From Deinococcus alpinitundrae (GTDB lineage: Bacteria; Deinococcota; Deinococci; Deinococcales; Deinococcaceae), in the NCBI RefSeq assembly GCF_009982895.1, contig NZ_WXZL01000001.1, positions 248,001 through 312,000 of the forward strand: a stretch of 64,000 nucleotides of DNA, in the 5' to 3' direction. Position numbers and translations under genes: made by a program. Positions 41,964-51,638 of this stretch are shown one piece after another (positions within the stretch are counted from its first letter, which is position 1; each line of letters opens with the position of its first letter). Under the pieces are notes generated by a model, which made no database searches, had not been told where the DNA came from, and saw nothing but the letters and a program-made list of their open reading frames with translations.

Positions 41964-43199
41964 ATGACCGAGATTTCCCCTGCTCCCAAGCGTCCGCCGA
42001 TCCTCTTTCTCCTCTTCACGGCTTTCCTCTTCTCGATGGGCCTCTCGCTGGTGTTCCCGGTGCTCCCCTTCGTGGTTGCCAAGTACGTGCCTAATATCCA
42101 CCAGCAGGCCACGGTCATCGGCTGGCTGGCTGCCATCTACGCGTTCCTCACCTTCTTCTCGTCTCCAGTCCTGGGCACCCTGAGCGACGCTTACGGACGG
42201 CGGCCCATCCTGATGCTCTCTCTCCTCGGCTCGGCCATCGGCTACGTCATCTTCGGCATCGGGGGCAGCCTGTTCATGCTATTCCTGGGCCGGGGTATCG
42301 ACGGCCTGACCGCTGGTGGCTTGAGTACCCTCTTCGGCTATGTGGCCGACACCACCCCAGAAGAAGAGCGTGGCAAGGTCTTCGGGCAGATCGGTGCCAC
42401 CATCGGTGCGGGCTTCATCATCGGCCCGGCCATCGGCGGTCTGCTCTCCCATCTGGGCCTGAGCGCACCCTTCTACGCTGCTGCCGCTGTCAGCGCACTC
42501 AACCTGCTGTGGGGTTACTTCATTTTGCCGGAGAGCCTGCCCGCGTCGCGCCGCACCAAGCACTTCGACGCCTCGCATCTCAATCCGCTCACCCAACTGC
42601 GGGGCGCCCTGGAACTGCCGATCGTGCGCCGCCTGGTGACGGTGAGCGTGCTGTTTATCCTGCCCTTCTCGCTGATGCAGGTGGTCCTCACCTTGATGGC
42701 CCGTGACAGTCTGCATTGGGGACCAGGGCAGGTCAGCACGGTGTTCATGGTGGTGGGCGTGTGCGACATCGTGGCGCAGGGCCTGCTGCTCCCTATCTTG
42801 CTCAAGCGCTTTGGGGACCGTCGGGTGTCGCAGCTCGGCCTCTCGATGGGGATCGTCGGCATGACGTTGCTGGCATTGGTGCCGGTGACGGCATCTGCGC
42901 CGCTACTCTACCTGGGTGTGATTCTGTTCGCGTCGGGTGAGGGCATCTTCAATGCGACATTGGCCTCGCTGCTCTCAGCCTCAGCTCCAGATGAAGCGCA
43001 AGGGCGGGTGCAGGGCGGCGCGCAGGGTGTACAGTCGCTGGCGCAGGTGGCCGGACCCCTGGCAGGCAGCACCTTGTATTCGCGGCTCGGCGGCACCCCG
43101 ACGTTTGCGGCGGGTGCAGTCGTGGTGGTGCTGGCACTGGCCGTACTGACCTGCAGCCGCACACCAGACACGGCGCAGCACGCAGAAGCCGCGGACTGA
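41964..43199 (+). CDS. MFS transporter, drug-efflux (TetA-like) type
   Basis: A 411-residue, 12-helix proton-driven exporter of the DHA1 family. Motif [20 protein letters not shown] follows helix 2, with [20 protein letters not shown] in the middle loop region. Helix 5 carries [14 protein letters not shown] (motif C-like). The ATG at 41964 has TACCCT 6 bases upstream. Longer in-frame starts lie in non-conserved sequence. Substrate unknown; tetracycline-like or multidrug export is possible. Confidence 0.9.
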   Translation: MTEISPAPKRPPILFLLFTAFLFSMGLSLVFPVLPFVVAKYVPNIHQQATVIGWLAAIYAFLTFFSSPVLGTLSDAYGRRPILMLSLLGSAIGYVIFGIGGSLFMLFLGRGIDGLTAGGLSTLFGYVADTTPEEERGKVFGQIGATIGAGFIIGPAIGGLLSHLGLSAPFYAAAAVSALNLLWGYFILPESLPASRRTKHFDASHLNPLTQLRGALELPIVRRLVTVSVLFILPFSLMQVVLTLMARDSLHWGPGQVSTVFMVVGVCDIVAQGLLLPILLKRFGDRRVSQLGLSMGIVGMTLLALVPVTASAPLLYLGVILFASGEGIFNATLASLLSASAPDEAQGRVQGGAQGVQSLAQVAGPLAGSTLYSRLGGTPTFAAGAVVVVLALAVLTCSRTPDTAQHAEAAD

Positions 43200-43462
43200 A
43201 GACAGAACGGAGCGGAGTCCAGTATCCGCTCTGCACAGCGCTTGCGTGGATTTTCAAACTCTGCCCTGCTTGTTGTGTCACGTGGCTTGAACACTTTTGA
43301 AAACTGCCACACTTCAAGCACTCAGAGACAGCTATCTATGAGGGTAGGCAACCTCTCCAGCAACAAGGTATCTCCAAAGGCAAAGAGTATGAATGACTCA
43401 GTGCTCCCGAACACAAAATATCTTCACCCATAAGCAGAATGGACTCTGCTACACTCCAAGCC

Positions 43463-43921
43463 ATGCCTTATTTGAAACTCAGTGAGCAGGTCGCCAAACT
43501 CGCCAATCCCCAGCGCAGTGACAGCTTTGTCAAAGCCTTCAAGGAGTCGGTGCGCGAGGGACAGTTCGAAGCAGCCTACCTGAATACTGAACGCTTCGAG
43601 CTGCCTAAAGCGTTCAGCCGACGCAACAGCGATGAAACGTACAGCCGTAGTGTGCGTGAAATGATTTTCGAGGCCAGCCCGGAGTTCGACACCTGGTTTG
43701 AAGAGGTGAACCGTGGTCTGGCCGCGAACCGTACCGGTGGCAAGATCAAGACCAGTGTGGAAAACATCAGCTCTGGCCTGGTGGACTTCAAGGCGCTGGC
43801 TGCCGAGACCCGGCAGAAAATGCAGGCCAGCTATGACAAGGGCCAGCAACTGGGCAGTAGCCGCGCTGGGCGCAAGGCTGCACCGAAAGCGGCAGCAAAG
43901 GCTGTGCGTAAAGCCAAGTAA
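43463..43921 (+). CDS. Hypothetical protein with basic Ala/Lys tail
   Basis: A 152-residue soluble protein I do not recognise. The core is helical (LSEQVAKLANPQRSDSFVKA, RSVREMIFEASPEFDTWFEE). The tail is Ala/Lys/Arg-rich (GRKAAPKAAAKAVRKAK), as in some nucleic-acid-binding proteins. TACACT (43450-43455) lies 7 bases before the ATG at 43463, so it is leaderless. A hairpin follows its stop. Confidence 0.65.
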   Translation: MPYLKLSEQVAKLANPQRSDSFVKAFKESVREGQFEAAYLNTERFELPKAFSRRNSDETYSRSVREMIFEASPEFDTWFEEVNRGLAANRTGGKIKTSVENISSGLVDFKALAAETRQKMQASYDKGQQLGSSRAGRKAAPKAAAKAVRKAK

Positions 43922-43933
43922 ACGCCTGCTGTT

Positions 43934-43964
43934 CCCCACAGTCCCTGCTCAATGTGGGGACTTT
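43934..43964 (+). terminator. Possible terminator
   Basis: CCCCACA (43934-43940) pairs with TGTGGGG (43953-43959), then ACTTTCT. The T-run is weak. Confidence 0.45.
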
Positions 43965-44142
43965 CTGCTGCTTTCCCGCAGGGGGTGGGTCGGGGAGGCT
44001 GGCTGGCCGGATGTCCGTCCTGCCGAGTCGCGGGATACTGGTCGCCCAGGCGAGGGATCAGCGGCCTGACGGGGCTTCGTATTCGCTGATTTCGAAGGAC
44101 ACGGGCGTCCAGCGGAGACCTCATACGTCCACCAATGAACGC

Positions 44143-44180
44143 CCCCACTGTGGCCGAACGCCGAGAGTGGGGACGTTTTT
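44143..44180 (+). terminator. Terminator-like hairpin before the quinone reductase gene
   Basis: CCCCACT (44143-44149) pairs with AGTGGGG (44166-44172), and ACGTTTTT follows. It ends 30 bases before the next start, so it may attenuate as well as insulate. Confidence 0.55.
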
Positions 44181-44210
44181 CGTTCAACCTTCCGTGTCAA
44201 TCTGGCTCGT

Positions 44211-44873
44211 ATGCCTCATGCCCTGATCGTCCATGCCCACCCAGAAGCAAAATCGTTTTGCAACGCTCAGATGAGCGAAGCCGTAAGGGCGCTACAAGCC
44301 CAAAGCTATACCGTGGAAGTCAGCGACCTCTACGCCATGAACTGGGACGCAGAGCTGAATCGTCACGATTTTACTCATGACGTTGAAGGTCCCTTCAAAC
44401 CGCCCCTGGCGCAGGAGCAGGCATCAAAGTCGAATACCTTCGCGCCGGACATTGCTGCCGAGCTTGAAAAGCTCAGGCGGGCCGATCTGCTGGTGTTTTC
44501 CTTTCCTCTGTGGTGGTTCTCACTGCCAGCCCTACTCAAGGGCTGGGTAGACCGAGTCTTCGTGCGTGGTACCGCGTATGGCGGACGCATAGGGACGTTC
44601 GCCGAGGGCGGCTTCCGGGGCAAACGTGCCTTGCTCCTATTCACCACTGGAAGCCTGGAAGAACATTTTGGGCCGGGGGCAAGGGACGGCGAGCTGGACG
44701 TGCTGCTGTTTCATATTCAGCACGGCATGTTGTGGTTCTGCGGCTTTCAGGTGCTCGCCCCGGTGATCAGTTTTGCTCCGGTGCGCGGCACGCCAGAAGC
44801 TCGGCAACAGCAACTCGGTCAAGTGCGCCTGGCGTTGAGTACTCTGGACACACGCCCGATCATTTTTGGATAA
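44211..44873 (+). CDS. NAD(P)H dehydrogenase (quinone)-like flavoprotein
   Basis: A 220-residue flavodoxin-fold enzyme of the NQO1/MdaB/KefF type. It begins HALIVHAHPEAKSFCNAQMS (FMN/FAD phosphate loop). Flavin-contacting parts are FSFPLWWFSLPALLKGWVDR and the TGS loop in LLLFTTGSLEEHFGPGARD. It is cytoplasmic, giving two-electron reduction of quinones or similar compounds. The ATG at 44211 begins the fold directly. Confidence 0.9.
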   Translation: MPHALIVHAHPEAKSFCNAQMSEAVRALQAQSYTVEVSDLYAMNWDAELNRHDFTHDVEGPFKPPLAQEQASKSNTFAPDIAAELEKLRRADLLVFSFPLWWFSLPALLKGWVDRVFVRGTAYGGRIGTFAEGGFRGKRALLLFTTGSLEEHFGPGARDGELDVLLFHIQHGMLWFCGFQVLAPVISFAPVRGTPEARQQQLGQVRLALSTLDTRPIIFG

Positions 44874-45110
44874 CACGGGTGACCTGTTAGAAGGACGCTT
44901 TTCACGGTGTTGACCAATGCCTCACAGGAGGTTCGGCGCTTCCCAGGAAAATTGGAGTCTTCTCTCCTTATGGACGTGACTGCACCGCTGACTTTCGCCT
45001 TCCGAGAGGTGACAGGTTCAGCGGACTTCTACACCTGAAGGCGCTCAAGACACTTGAAGAGAAGCGACTGAGACGGCTACCATGCCCCCGCTTCACGTCC
45101 ATCCGAGTGT

Positions 45111-45116
45111 TACATT
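45111..45116 (+). promoter_or_regulatory. -10 box of the epoxide hydrolase gene
   Basis: TACATT ends 9 bases before the ATG at 45126, a slightly wider leaderless spacing. Confidence 0.4.
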
Positions 45117-45125
45117 GAATGACCG

Positions 45126-46289
45126 ATGGATATCCGCCCGTTCGTGATTGCCGTTCCAGATCAGCAACTCGCGGAGCTGAAGACTCGCCTTCAGGCGACA
45201 CGCTGGCCCGCAGCGTTTGCTGGTGATCAGGACAACGGGGGCTGGGACTACGGGGCCGACATCGACTTCGTTCGGAATCTGAGTCAGGTCTGGCAGGAAA
45301 CGTTCGACTGGCGGGCGCGAGAGGCGCAGCTCAACCTCCTGCCCCAGTACCACGCCCTGATTAACGGGCTGAATATTCACTTCATCCACCAGCCCGGAAC
45401 GGGCCCTGCACCGCTGCCGCTGGTACTCACCCACGGCTGGCCCGGCTCATTCGCCGAGATGGAACGCCTCGTGCCACTGCTCGCTGACCCAGGGCGCTTG
45501 GGGGGCAACCCGGACGACGCCTTTCATGTGGTCGCGCCCTCTTTGCCCGGATACGGCTTTTCCGACGCTCCCCAGGCACCCGGCATGGGCAGTCGGCAGA
45601 TCGCGGCGCTCTGGGCCGAATTGATGGATGGTCTTGGATACGCCCGCTTCGGGGCACAAGGGGGCGACATTGGAGCGGGCGTCTCGACTTGGCTCGGGTT
45701 TGATTATCCAGAGCAGGTTCTCGGCCTGCACCTGAATTACATTCCCGGATCGTACCGACCACCGCTGGGCGAGGGTGAGCCGCTCCAGACGGTCGAGGAA
45801 GCCGATTTTCTGAAGCGAGCTGCAGCCTGGACTGAAGAGGAGGGTGGCTACGGACATCTTCAGGGCACCCGGCCACAGACGCTTGCTTACGGCCTGAGTG
45901 ATTCACCTGTAGGCTTGGCCGCATGGATCGCTGAGAAATTCCGTGCCTGGACAGACCTGGGCGGCCAGGGGGTGTCTCCGGACGCACTTCTGACCAACAT
46001 CGCGCTGTACTGGTTTACCAATACCATCGGCTCGTCGGTTCGTCTTTACCGCGAGAATCAGCGGCAGCCCGTGCATTTTGCCCCCGGCCAGCGTGTACGG
46101 CCACCGCTGAGTGTCGCCGTGTTTCCGCGCGAGTTGCCGATGCCGCCCAGAAGCTGGGTTGAGCGCGTCTATGACGTTCGCCGCTGGACGCTCATGCCTC
46201 GGGGCGGACATTTTGCGGCGATGGAAGAACCAGAGCTGCTCGCCGCAGACATTCGTGCGGCCTTCCGGCCCTTGCGGGAGCCACGCTGA
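45126..46289 (+). CDS. Epoxide hydrolase family protein
   Basis: A 387-residue alpha/beta hydrolase with the epoxide-hydrolase N-terminal segment (RPFVIAVPDQQLAELKTRL). The oxyanion motif is HGWPG (LVLTHGWPGSF), the nucleophilic Asp lies in FGAQGGDIGAG near residue 179, and the late His is in RGGHFAAMEEPE. No signal peptide. It would add water to epoxides, xenobiotic or endogenous; actual substrate unknown. Confidence 0.92.
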   Translation: MDIRPFVIAVPDQQLAELKTRLQATRWPAAFAGDQDNGGWDYGADIDFVRNLSQVWQETFDWRAREAQLNLLPQYHALINGLNIHFIHQPGTGPAPLPLVLTHGWPGSFAEMERLVPLLADPGRLGGNPDDAFHVVAPSLPGYGFSDAPQAPGMGSRQIAALWAELMDGLGYARFGAQGGDIGAGVSTWLGFDYPEQVLGLHLNYIPGSYRPPLGEGEPLQTVEEADFLKRAAAWTEEEGGYGHLQGTRPQTLAYGLSDSPVGLAAWIAEKFRAWTDLGGQGVSPDALLTNIALYWFTNTIGSSVRLYRENQRQPVHFAPGQRVRPPLSVAVFPRELPMPPRSWVERVYDVRRWTLMPRGGHFAAMEEPELLAADIRAAFRPLREPR

Positions 46290-46699
46290 AACAGCGTTTT
46301 CGGACGATGGGGTTCAAATACAGGAAAGGTCGCGTCAGCAAGCCTTTTCCTCTTCCAACTGCCAACGCTGCGATCCTAGTCGGCTCAGCACACTGTTCCT
46401 CCTTGGCCCAGCTTTCTGAACGGACTGTCGTGCGTACCGCACTGACTTAGGCGGCGCGCCAATAATTGGCACTCCATGTTCGTTGGTTTCGGAGGCTGCA
46501 ACCCCACCGAATGTTACAGGCGAACTCAGGTGAGGCCACAAGTCCGCAAGTCCAAGCCCCGCCTTGGCCGATGCTGGAGGCAGGTCATGCCGGTTGAAGG
46601 TGTAGCCCTTCACCCCCGTCAGCTCCTTAAGGTTCGAGCAACATACGGTTGGCGTTGCATCAATAGCTTTCCCCAGCCGCTCCAGCCAAAGTGATCAGC
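46290..46699. other. Gene-less stretch with a possible gene fragment
   Basis: On the minus strand a GTG at 46613 follows AGGAG. It opens a short frame beginning MKGYTFNRHDLPPASAKAGL and containing VPIIGAPPKSVR, which looks protein-like but matches nothing I know. Downstream it runs into sequence without character. Confidence 0.25.
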
Positions 46700-47587
46700 A
46701 TGCAACCAAAATTCTCTCTTGCAATCCTCACCACTCTACTGACCATCTCGGTAGCATTCGCAGGTGGTGCCGGTTCAATGCCGATGCAGGATGGCTACGC
46801 TGACGTCAACGGTGCCCGCATCCACTACGTCGTTCAGGGCCAGGGGTCGCCGGTTCTTTTGATCCACGGCTATCCCCTCAGTGGCGAATTGTTCTCCAAG
46901 AATCGTGACGCCCTGAGTCAAAGCCACAAGGTCATTACCATCGATCTGCGCGGCTTTGGGAAAAGCACAGCACCCACCGAAGATCCAGGCTCGCTCCAAA
47001 CCTACGCCAAAGACGCTCTGGCGGTACTTGATACCTTGAACGTCCCTAAAGCCGTCATCGGCGGAATGAGCATGGGCGGCCCGATCGTTTTCGAGATGTA
47101 CCGCACGGCCCCGGAGCGTTTCAGTGGCATGATCCTGATCGACACCATCGCCAATCCAGCGGGCATCGTCGAGCAGCACATCTGGAAGGGCATGGCCCAG
47201 AAAGCCGTCACCTACGGACCGCAGTCGCTGGTGGGCGAACTGCTCAAGGACATGCTGACCGGCGAAACACGCCAGAAGATGCCGGACCAGGCCTTATTCC
47301 TCGGCGGCCTGGTCAAGGAGGCTTCGGTGGCGGGCGACGTGGCAGGCGCGAACGTGCTGTCGACCCGGCCCGACTCGGTGCCGACCCTGAAAACCATCAC
47401 GGTGCCGACCCTGATTCTGGAAGGCCGCGAGGACACGGTCTACCCGCCGGAGTTCTCGGAAAAGATGCAGCAGAACATCGCCAACTCCACCCTGGTGATC
47501 ATTCCCGGTGCGGCCCATGCCCTGACTTACGAGAAGGCTGCCGAAGTGAATGCCGCCATGGTGAACTGGCTCAGCGGGATTCACTAA
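46700..47587 (+). CDS. Exported alpha/beta hydrolase
   Basis: A 295-residue hydrolase with a signal peptide (MQPKFSLAILTTLLTISVAF, cleavage after about residue 21). The fold motifs are VLLIHGYPLSGELF, the nucleophile elbow GMSMGG near residue 113, the acid in LEGREDTVYP and the His in PGAAHALTYE. The ATG at 46700 is preferred over a GTG 9 bases upstream; the ribosome site is weak. It probably acts on esters or similar bonds outside the membrane. Confidence 0.87.
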   Translation: MQPKFSLAILTTLLTISVAFAGGAGSMPMQDGYADVNGARIHYVVQGQGSPVLLIHGYPLSGELFSKNRDALSQSHKVITIDLRGFGKSTAPTEDPGSLQTYAKDALAVLDTLNVPKAVIGGMSMGGPIVFEMYRTAPERFSGMILIDTIANPAGIVEQHIWKGMAQKAVTYGPQSLVGELLKDMLTGETRQKMPDQALFLGGLVKEASVAGDVAGANVLSTRPDSVPTLKTITVPTLILEGREDTVYPPEFSEKMQQNIANSTLVIIPGAAHALTYEKAAEVNAAMVNWLSGIH

Positions 47588-48072
47588 ACAGAACGATTAT
47601 TCAAGTTGCGCGCTCCTTGCACTCGCCTCGGCGGTCGTGTAGGGAGCGTTTTTTCATGGGTGTCAGCTCAGCCACAGCCGATTTAGAAGCCTCCTCGGCT
47701 TCCAGATCAGGTTGACCCTCCCTGCGTTGGACCGCCCGCAGGAGCGACATCAGCCATTGCGTCCTGAGGGCCAGCCGATGCTGCTCAGGGGTAAACATCT
47801 CGGCCGCCAGTTCCGCAAAGAGAGCAGCGGCCCAGCGGACTTACAGCTCGTCGGCGTCACTCACGTCATCCACCCTGCCACCTTCAGTCCGAGTCGACCG
47901 TGAGCTATTACCGATCAGATCGGTCAACGATGAGCAGATCTGGCCGAAGGAGAAGGTGACGAGTCTGTAAAAGACATCCTGGCGCTTGCTATAACAGCGG
48001 CACAGGAGACAAGGCCCTTTTCAGGGGCGCGCTGATGTGAGTGCCACGCCACCCAGTTACACTCTTCTCAAC
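47588..48072. other. Gene-less stretch with a possible remnant
   Basis: A minus-strand frame (about 47840-47601) reads RWAAALFAELAAEMFTPEQH and continues to KERAT. It has coding character but begins straight after a stop, without a ribosome site. It could be the tail of a broken gene. TACACT at 48058-48063 is the -10 of the next gene. Confidence 0.3.
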
Positions 48073-48777
48073 ATGTCCACCAATCCATCTTCTGGGGCTT
48101 TAGACGAACGAAAGCCTCCACAGGGTCTCCGACGCTTCTGGGCCGAGAATGCCCTCTCAATCGTCGTGTTCAGTTGCTTCCTGCTGTTCTGGCTCGCTCA
48201 GGCACTGACAGGTTGGGCAAACTTCAACGAAGACCAACTGCCGCACCATCAAACTGCCGTTCCTTTCCTGCAGTACTTGAAGAGCAGCGAATTCTGGTCA
48301 GCAACGGCTGAAAACTGGGAAAGCGAGTTCCTTCAGATGGGGGTCTATGTCATCCTCACCATTTACCTCAAACAGCGTGGCTCAGCCGATTCCAACCCCT
48401 ACCCTGACGAAGATACGGACGAAAAACCCCTTGATCCGGCTCAGGCTCCTGGACCGGTGAAGCGTCGTGGCTGGATTCTGGCCCTGTACCGCAACTCTTT
48501 GAGTCTGACATTGCTCACGTTGTTCGGGGGGGCGATGCTTCTCCATGCTGTGGCCAGCCACCATGTCTTCAACCATGAACAGCAGCTGCACGGCGAACAC
48601 CCTGTGAGCTTTCTCACCTTTCTTGGGAAACCGGACTTCTGGTTTCAATCCTTCCAGAACTGGCAAAGCGAATTTCTGGCCATCGGGACGCTGGTGGTCC
48701 TGACTATATTCCTGCGTCAAATCGGGTCGTCGCAGTCCAAGGCGGTGGAAGCGCCACATCGTCAGACTGGGGATTAG
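48073..48777 (+). CDS. DUF6766-like membrane protein with internal duplication
   Basis: A 234-residue membrane protein made of two similar halves. Each has a hydrophobic helix followed by HH, FL-x-FL, a W-x-S-x2-NW-x-SEFL pattern (ATAENWESEFLQMGVYVILT; QSFQNWQSEFLAIGTLVVLT) and another helix. It fits DUF6766 as far as I recall; function unknown. The ATG at 48073 has TACACT 9 bases upstream; an earlier GTG would add 12 residues. Confidence 0.75.
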   Translation: MSTNPSSGALDERKPPQGLRRFWAENALSIVVFSCFLLFWLAQALTGWANFNEDQLPHHQTAVPFLQYLKSSEFWSATAENWESEFLQMGVYVILTIYLKQRGSADSNPYPDEDTDEKPLDPAQAPGPVKRRGWILALYRNSLSLTLLTLFGGAMLLHAVASHHVFNHEQQLHGEHPVSFLTFLGKPDFWFQSFQNWQSEFLAIGTLVVLTIFLRQIGSSQSKAVEAPHRQTGD

Positions 48778-48957
48778 CAGTTCTTTGAGAACTTCACGGG
48801 ACGCTGAGCTGAGTACGGCCTTGCCTGAGGCCCTGTCAATCTTGGTTTGATGTCGCTCAAGAAATGCCCGCCCCGGCCAAGTAGCAGGAGCAGGAGCTTT
48901 TTGTTGTGAATTCAGGCTTCGGTGTCTTCCATGACATCCACCCCGTAATGGAAAACG

Positions 48958-50964
48958 ATGACCTTGACTCCAAATCCTCAGCCGAAATCCTCAACCTTGA
49001 GACGTTGGCTCCTCCAGGATAGTCAACGCACACCTGAGCCTGAGGGCTTCTATGAACGTGAGCAGGGAGTGCAGGCGCGGCACCACACCCACCCCTGGTG
49101 GAAAGTGATGTATCTGACCGGGGTTGACTACCTCTCAACCCTCGGCTATCAGCCAGGCATTGCTGCTCTCGCGGCGGGCGCTTTATCGCCATTCGCCACC
49201 CTGGTACTGGTGCTGGTGACGCTCTTTGGCGCGCTGCCGATGTACCGCCGGGTAGCAGGCGAGAGCCCCCACGGTGACGGCTCGATCAGCATGCTCGAAC
49301 GTCTCTTGAGTTTCTGGTCCAGTAAGCTCCTTGTGCTGGCCCTCATCGGTTTTGTAGCCACCGGCTTTGTTATTACCATCACTCTCTCAGCCGCCGCCGC
49401 TGCTCACCTCACCGAGAACCCGCTGCTCAAAACCTGGTTTGCTGGTAGGGAAGTCTTGGTGGCACTGGCGCTGATCGCTTTGCTGGGCGCAGTGTTTCTG
49501 AAAGGCTTTAAAGAAGCGATCGGCATTGCGGTGGTTCTGGTCACGATCTATTTGGGATTGACCTTGATCGTCGTGGGTAAAGGCGTGCAACTCGTCTTTG
49601 CCCAGCCGCATGTCCTCACCGATTGGTGGGCTGCGTTGGGAAACACCTACGCTAATCCCCTGACCCTGATCGGCGCAGCGCTGCTGGTCTTCCCAAGATT
49701 GGCGCTGGGGCTGTCGGGGTTCGAGACCGGGGTGGTAGTCATGCCGCTGGTGCAAGGTGAAGCGAGTGACACTGAGGCGCAGCCGACCGGCCGTATTCGG
49801 AATGCCAGGAAGCTGCTGACCAGCGCCGCGCTGATCATGATTGTCTTTTTGCTCAGCAGCTCGGTCACCACCCTGTTAATTCCCGCGAAAGCTTTTCAAC
49901 TGGCTGGCGAGGCGAGTGGCCGTGCTCCGGCCTTCTTCTTCTTGGCCCACACCCAATTCGGCGAAACATTCGGCACGGTTTACGACGTGAGCACCATTTT
50001 GATTCTGTGGTTCGCAGGTGCCTCGGCGACGGCTGGGCTGCTGAATATCGTGCCGCGCTCCCTGCCCCGCTACGGTATGGTCCCCGACTGGACTAGCGCC
50101 AACCGGCCACTGGTGCTGGTGTTCATCAGTATTGCGTTTCTGGTGACTCTGGCCTTCAAAGCCAATGTGGACGCTCAAGCTGGAGCATATGCCACCGGTG
50201 TGCTGGCCCTGATGACTTCAGAGGCGGTGGCCGTCACCCTCTTAGCTTTTCGGCAGCGGGAACGCGCTCTGGGATTGATGTTCAGCTTGATCAGCCTCAT
50301 TTTTATCTATACCAGTATTGTGACTGTTCTCAGCCAGCCTGAGGGCCTCTATATCGCGCTGCTGTTCATTCTGGCTGTCTTGGTGGTCAGTATCACATCA
50401 CGTATTTCGCGTTCTACCGAGTTGCGCACGGAACGGATCGACCTTGATGAACCGGCCAGAATGATGTTGACCCAATACGGTGGGCAACCACTGCGCTTCA
50501 TCGCCAACCGTCTGGATGCGGGCGACATAAGTGAGTACCAGCTCAAAGAGCTCGATGTCGCCTACGCTACCCATCTGCCCAGCGGTGATCGGCTGCTATT
50601 TCTCGAAGTTCAGGTTGATGACGCCAGCGAGTTCAGCGATGTGGTCGAGGTCAAAGGTGTTCAGGTCGGGAGTCACCAGATTTTACGGGCGCGTGGGGCC
50701 AGCGTCCCAAATGCTCTGGCAGCCTTTTTACTTCATGTCTGTGACCTGGTTGGCATACCGCCACACGTTTACTTCGAGTGGGACCAGGACCCACCGGTGC
50801 GAAATGCCCTACGCTTTCTGATTGCCGGGGAGGGTGACATCCTACCGCTCACCCATGAAATTCTTCGCCAGGCAGAGCCAGATGCCAAGCGCCGTCCTGT
50901 TGTCCATGTGGGTGGTGGACCGCTGATTCGCTCAGATAGTCTTCTGGCTCGGTGCCTTCCATGA
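48958..50964 (+). CDS. APC-family amino-acid/potassium-type transporter
   Basis: A 668-residue protein with 12 or so membrane helices and a soluble C-terminus of about 180 residues. The N-terminal helix regions include [20 protein letters not shown] and later [17 protein letters not shown], both typical of APC transporters. The substrate is unclear; related proteins are listed as amino-acid permeases. The last 39 codons lie opposite the end of the next gene, so the tail may have been altered. Confidence 0.85.
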   Translation: MTLTPNPQPKSSTLRRWLLQDSQRTPEPEGFYEREQGVQARHHTHPWWKVMYLTGVDYLSTLGYQPGIAALAAGALSPFATLVLVLVTLFGALPMYRRVAGESPHGDGSISMLERLLSFWSSKLLVLALIGFVATGFVITITLSAAAAAHLTENPLLKTWFAGREVLVALALIALLGAVFLKGFKEAIGIAVVLVTIYLGLTLIVVGKGVQLVFAQPHVLTDWWAALGNTYANPLTLIGAALLVFPRLALGLSGFETGVVVMPLVQGEASDTEAQPTGRIRNARKLLTSAALIMIVFLLSSSVTTLLIPAKAFQLAGEASGRAPAFFFLAHTQFGETFGTVYDVSTILILWFAGASATAGLLNIVPRSLPRYGMVPDWTSANRPLVLVFISIAFLVTLAFKANVDAQAGAYATGVLALMTSEAVAVTLLAFRQRERALGLMFSLISLIFIYTSIVTVLSQPEGLYIALLFILAVLVVSITSRISRSTELRTERIDLDEPARMMLTQYGGQPLRFIANRLDAGDISEYQLKELDVAYATHLPSGDRLLFLEVQVDDASEFSDVVEVKGVQVGSHQILRARGASVPNALAAFLLHVCDLVGIPPHVYFEWDQDPPVRNALRFLIAGEGDILPLTHEILRQAEPDAKRRPVVHVGGGPLIRSDSLLARCLP

Positions 50965-51220
50965 TTTGGCCGATCTCCTCACCGATCTCAGCGCGCAGCT
51001 CCTCGGCATGCTTCTTCTCCGGCTTCCGGTTCTCGAAGCGGATCTCCCCCTGGCACGAGACGGCCCTGCGCATCTCGAAGTCCGGGTACTTATCCGCTGC
51101 CCAGACCTCCAAACCTTCCTGCAGGAACGCGGCTATCTTCTCGGCATCCCACTCGCGGACGTGGGTGGCGGCCTTACCGGTCTTGGTCTTGGTTGCTTCG
51201 TAAATAACGAAAAGAGCCAT
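50849..51220 (-). CDS. Hypothetical protein at the island edge
   Basis: A 123-residue protein starting [20 protein letters not shown], charged and probably soluble, which I do not recognise. The first 85 or so residues look like real coding sequence ([20 protein letters not shown]). The last 39 overlap the transporter gene on the other strand and may be a read-on caused by a rearrangement. The 180 bp before it are very AT-rich and lead to the right repeat. Confidence 0.5.
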   Translation of the reverse strand: MALFVIYEATKTKTGKAATHVREWDAEKIAAFLQEGLEVWAADKYPDFEMRRAVSCQGEIRFENRKPEKKHAEELRAEIGEEIGQIMEGTEPEDYLSESAVHHPHGQQDGAWHLALPGEEFHG

Positions 51221-51403
51221 TTGATTTATGTAAATGAATTAATTACACCAGGCTGGGCGATCGTGAGATTCACGTACATAACAAGGACAAAGCGATTTAT
51301 CGCTGAGAGTCGCGAAGTCCTATGATTCCCAAAACACCGCTTTAGAGTAGACAAAACGAAATAGGTCTGGCTGGAAGTAGGCGGTGGGTTGGGCTTGTTG
51401 GCC

Positions 51404-51487
51404 CGCTTCACACGCGAGAGGTCGTAGGTTCAAGTCCTATACCGCCCACCAAAAAAGACCCGCACAGTGCGGATTTTCGCATTTCAG
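51404..51487 (+). repeat. attR-like direct repeat (tRNA-Val 3' fragment plus terminator)
   Basis: This is an 84-bp near-copy of 33729-33812: tRNA-Val from the anticodon arm through CCA, and the following terminator with one stem base changed. It is not a functional tRNA. It is most likely the original chromosomal 3' end displaced by the island. Confidence 0.85.
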
Positions 51488-51638
51488 TCGGTAACGTTTC
51501 TGCGCCACTTGGCACCGGCCCTTTTGCCCCATCGATATAGCTGTACCCTACCGCCTGATCCGCAGATCCGGGTTAGGGCGATAAGTCAGACCAGAGACGC
51601 CCAGCGTCAGCGCTCCGCAGCGGTAGGAACACTCGCAG

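Larger units (their letters stand above)
33813..51487. mobile_element. Putative genomic island integrated at tRNA-Val
   Basis: About 17.7 kb are bounded by the 84-bp tRNA-Val repeats. An intact tRNA is at the left and a 3' fragment at the right, the usual outcome of integration. The left end carries an IS5-type transposase remnant, and several genes inside look less GC-rich than the core. Contents are signalling, hydrolase and transporter genes. No integrase, excisionase or replication gene is visible, so it would be a decayed element. Alternative: a local tRNA duplication followed by unrelated insertions. Confidence 0.6.
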
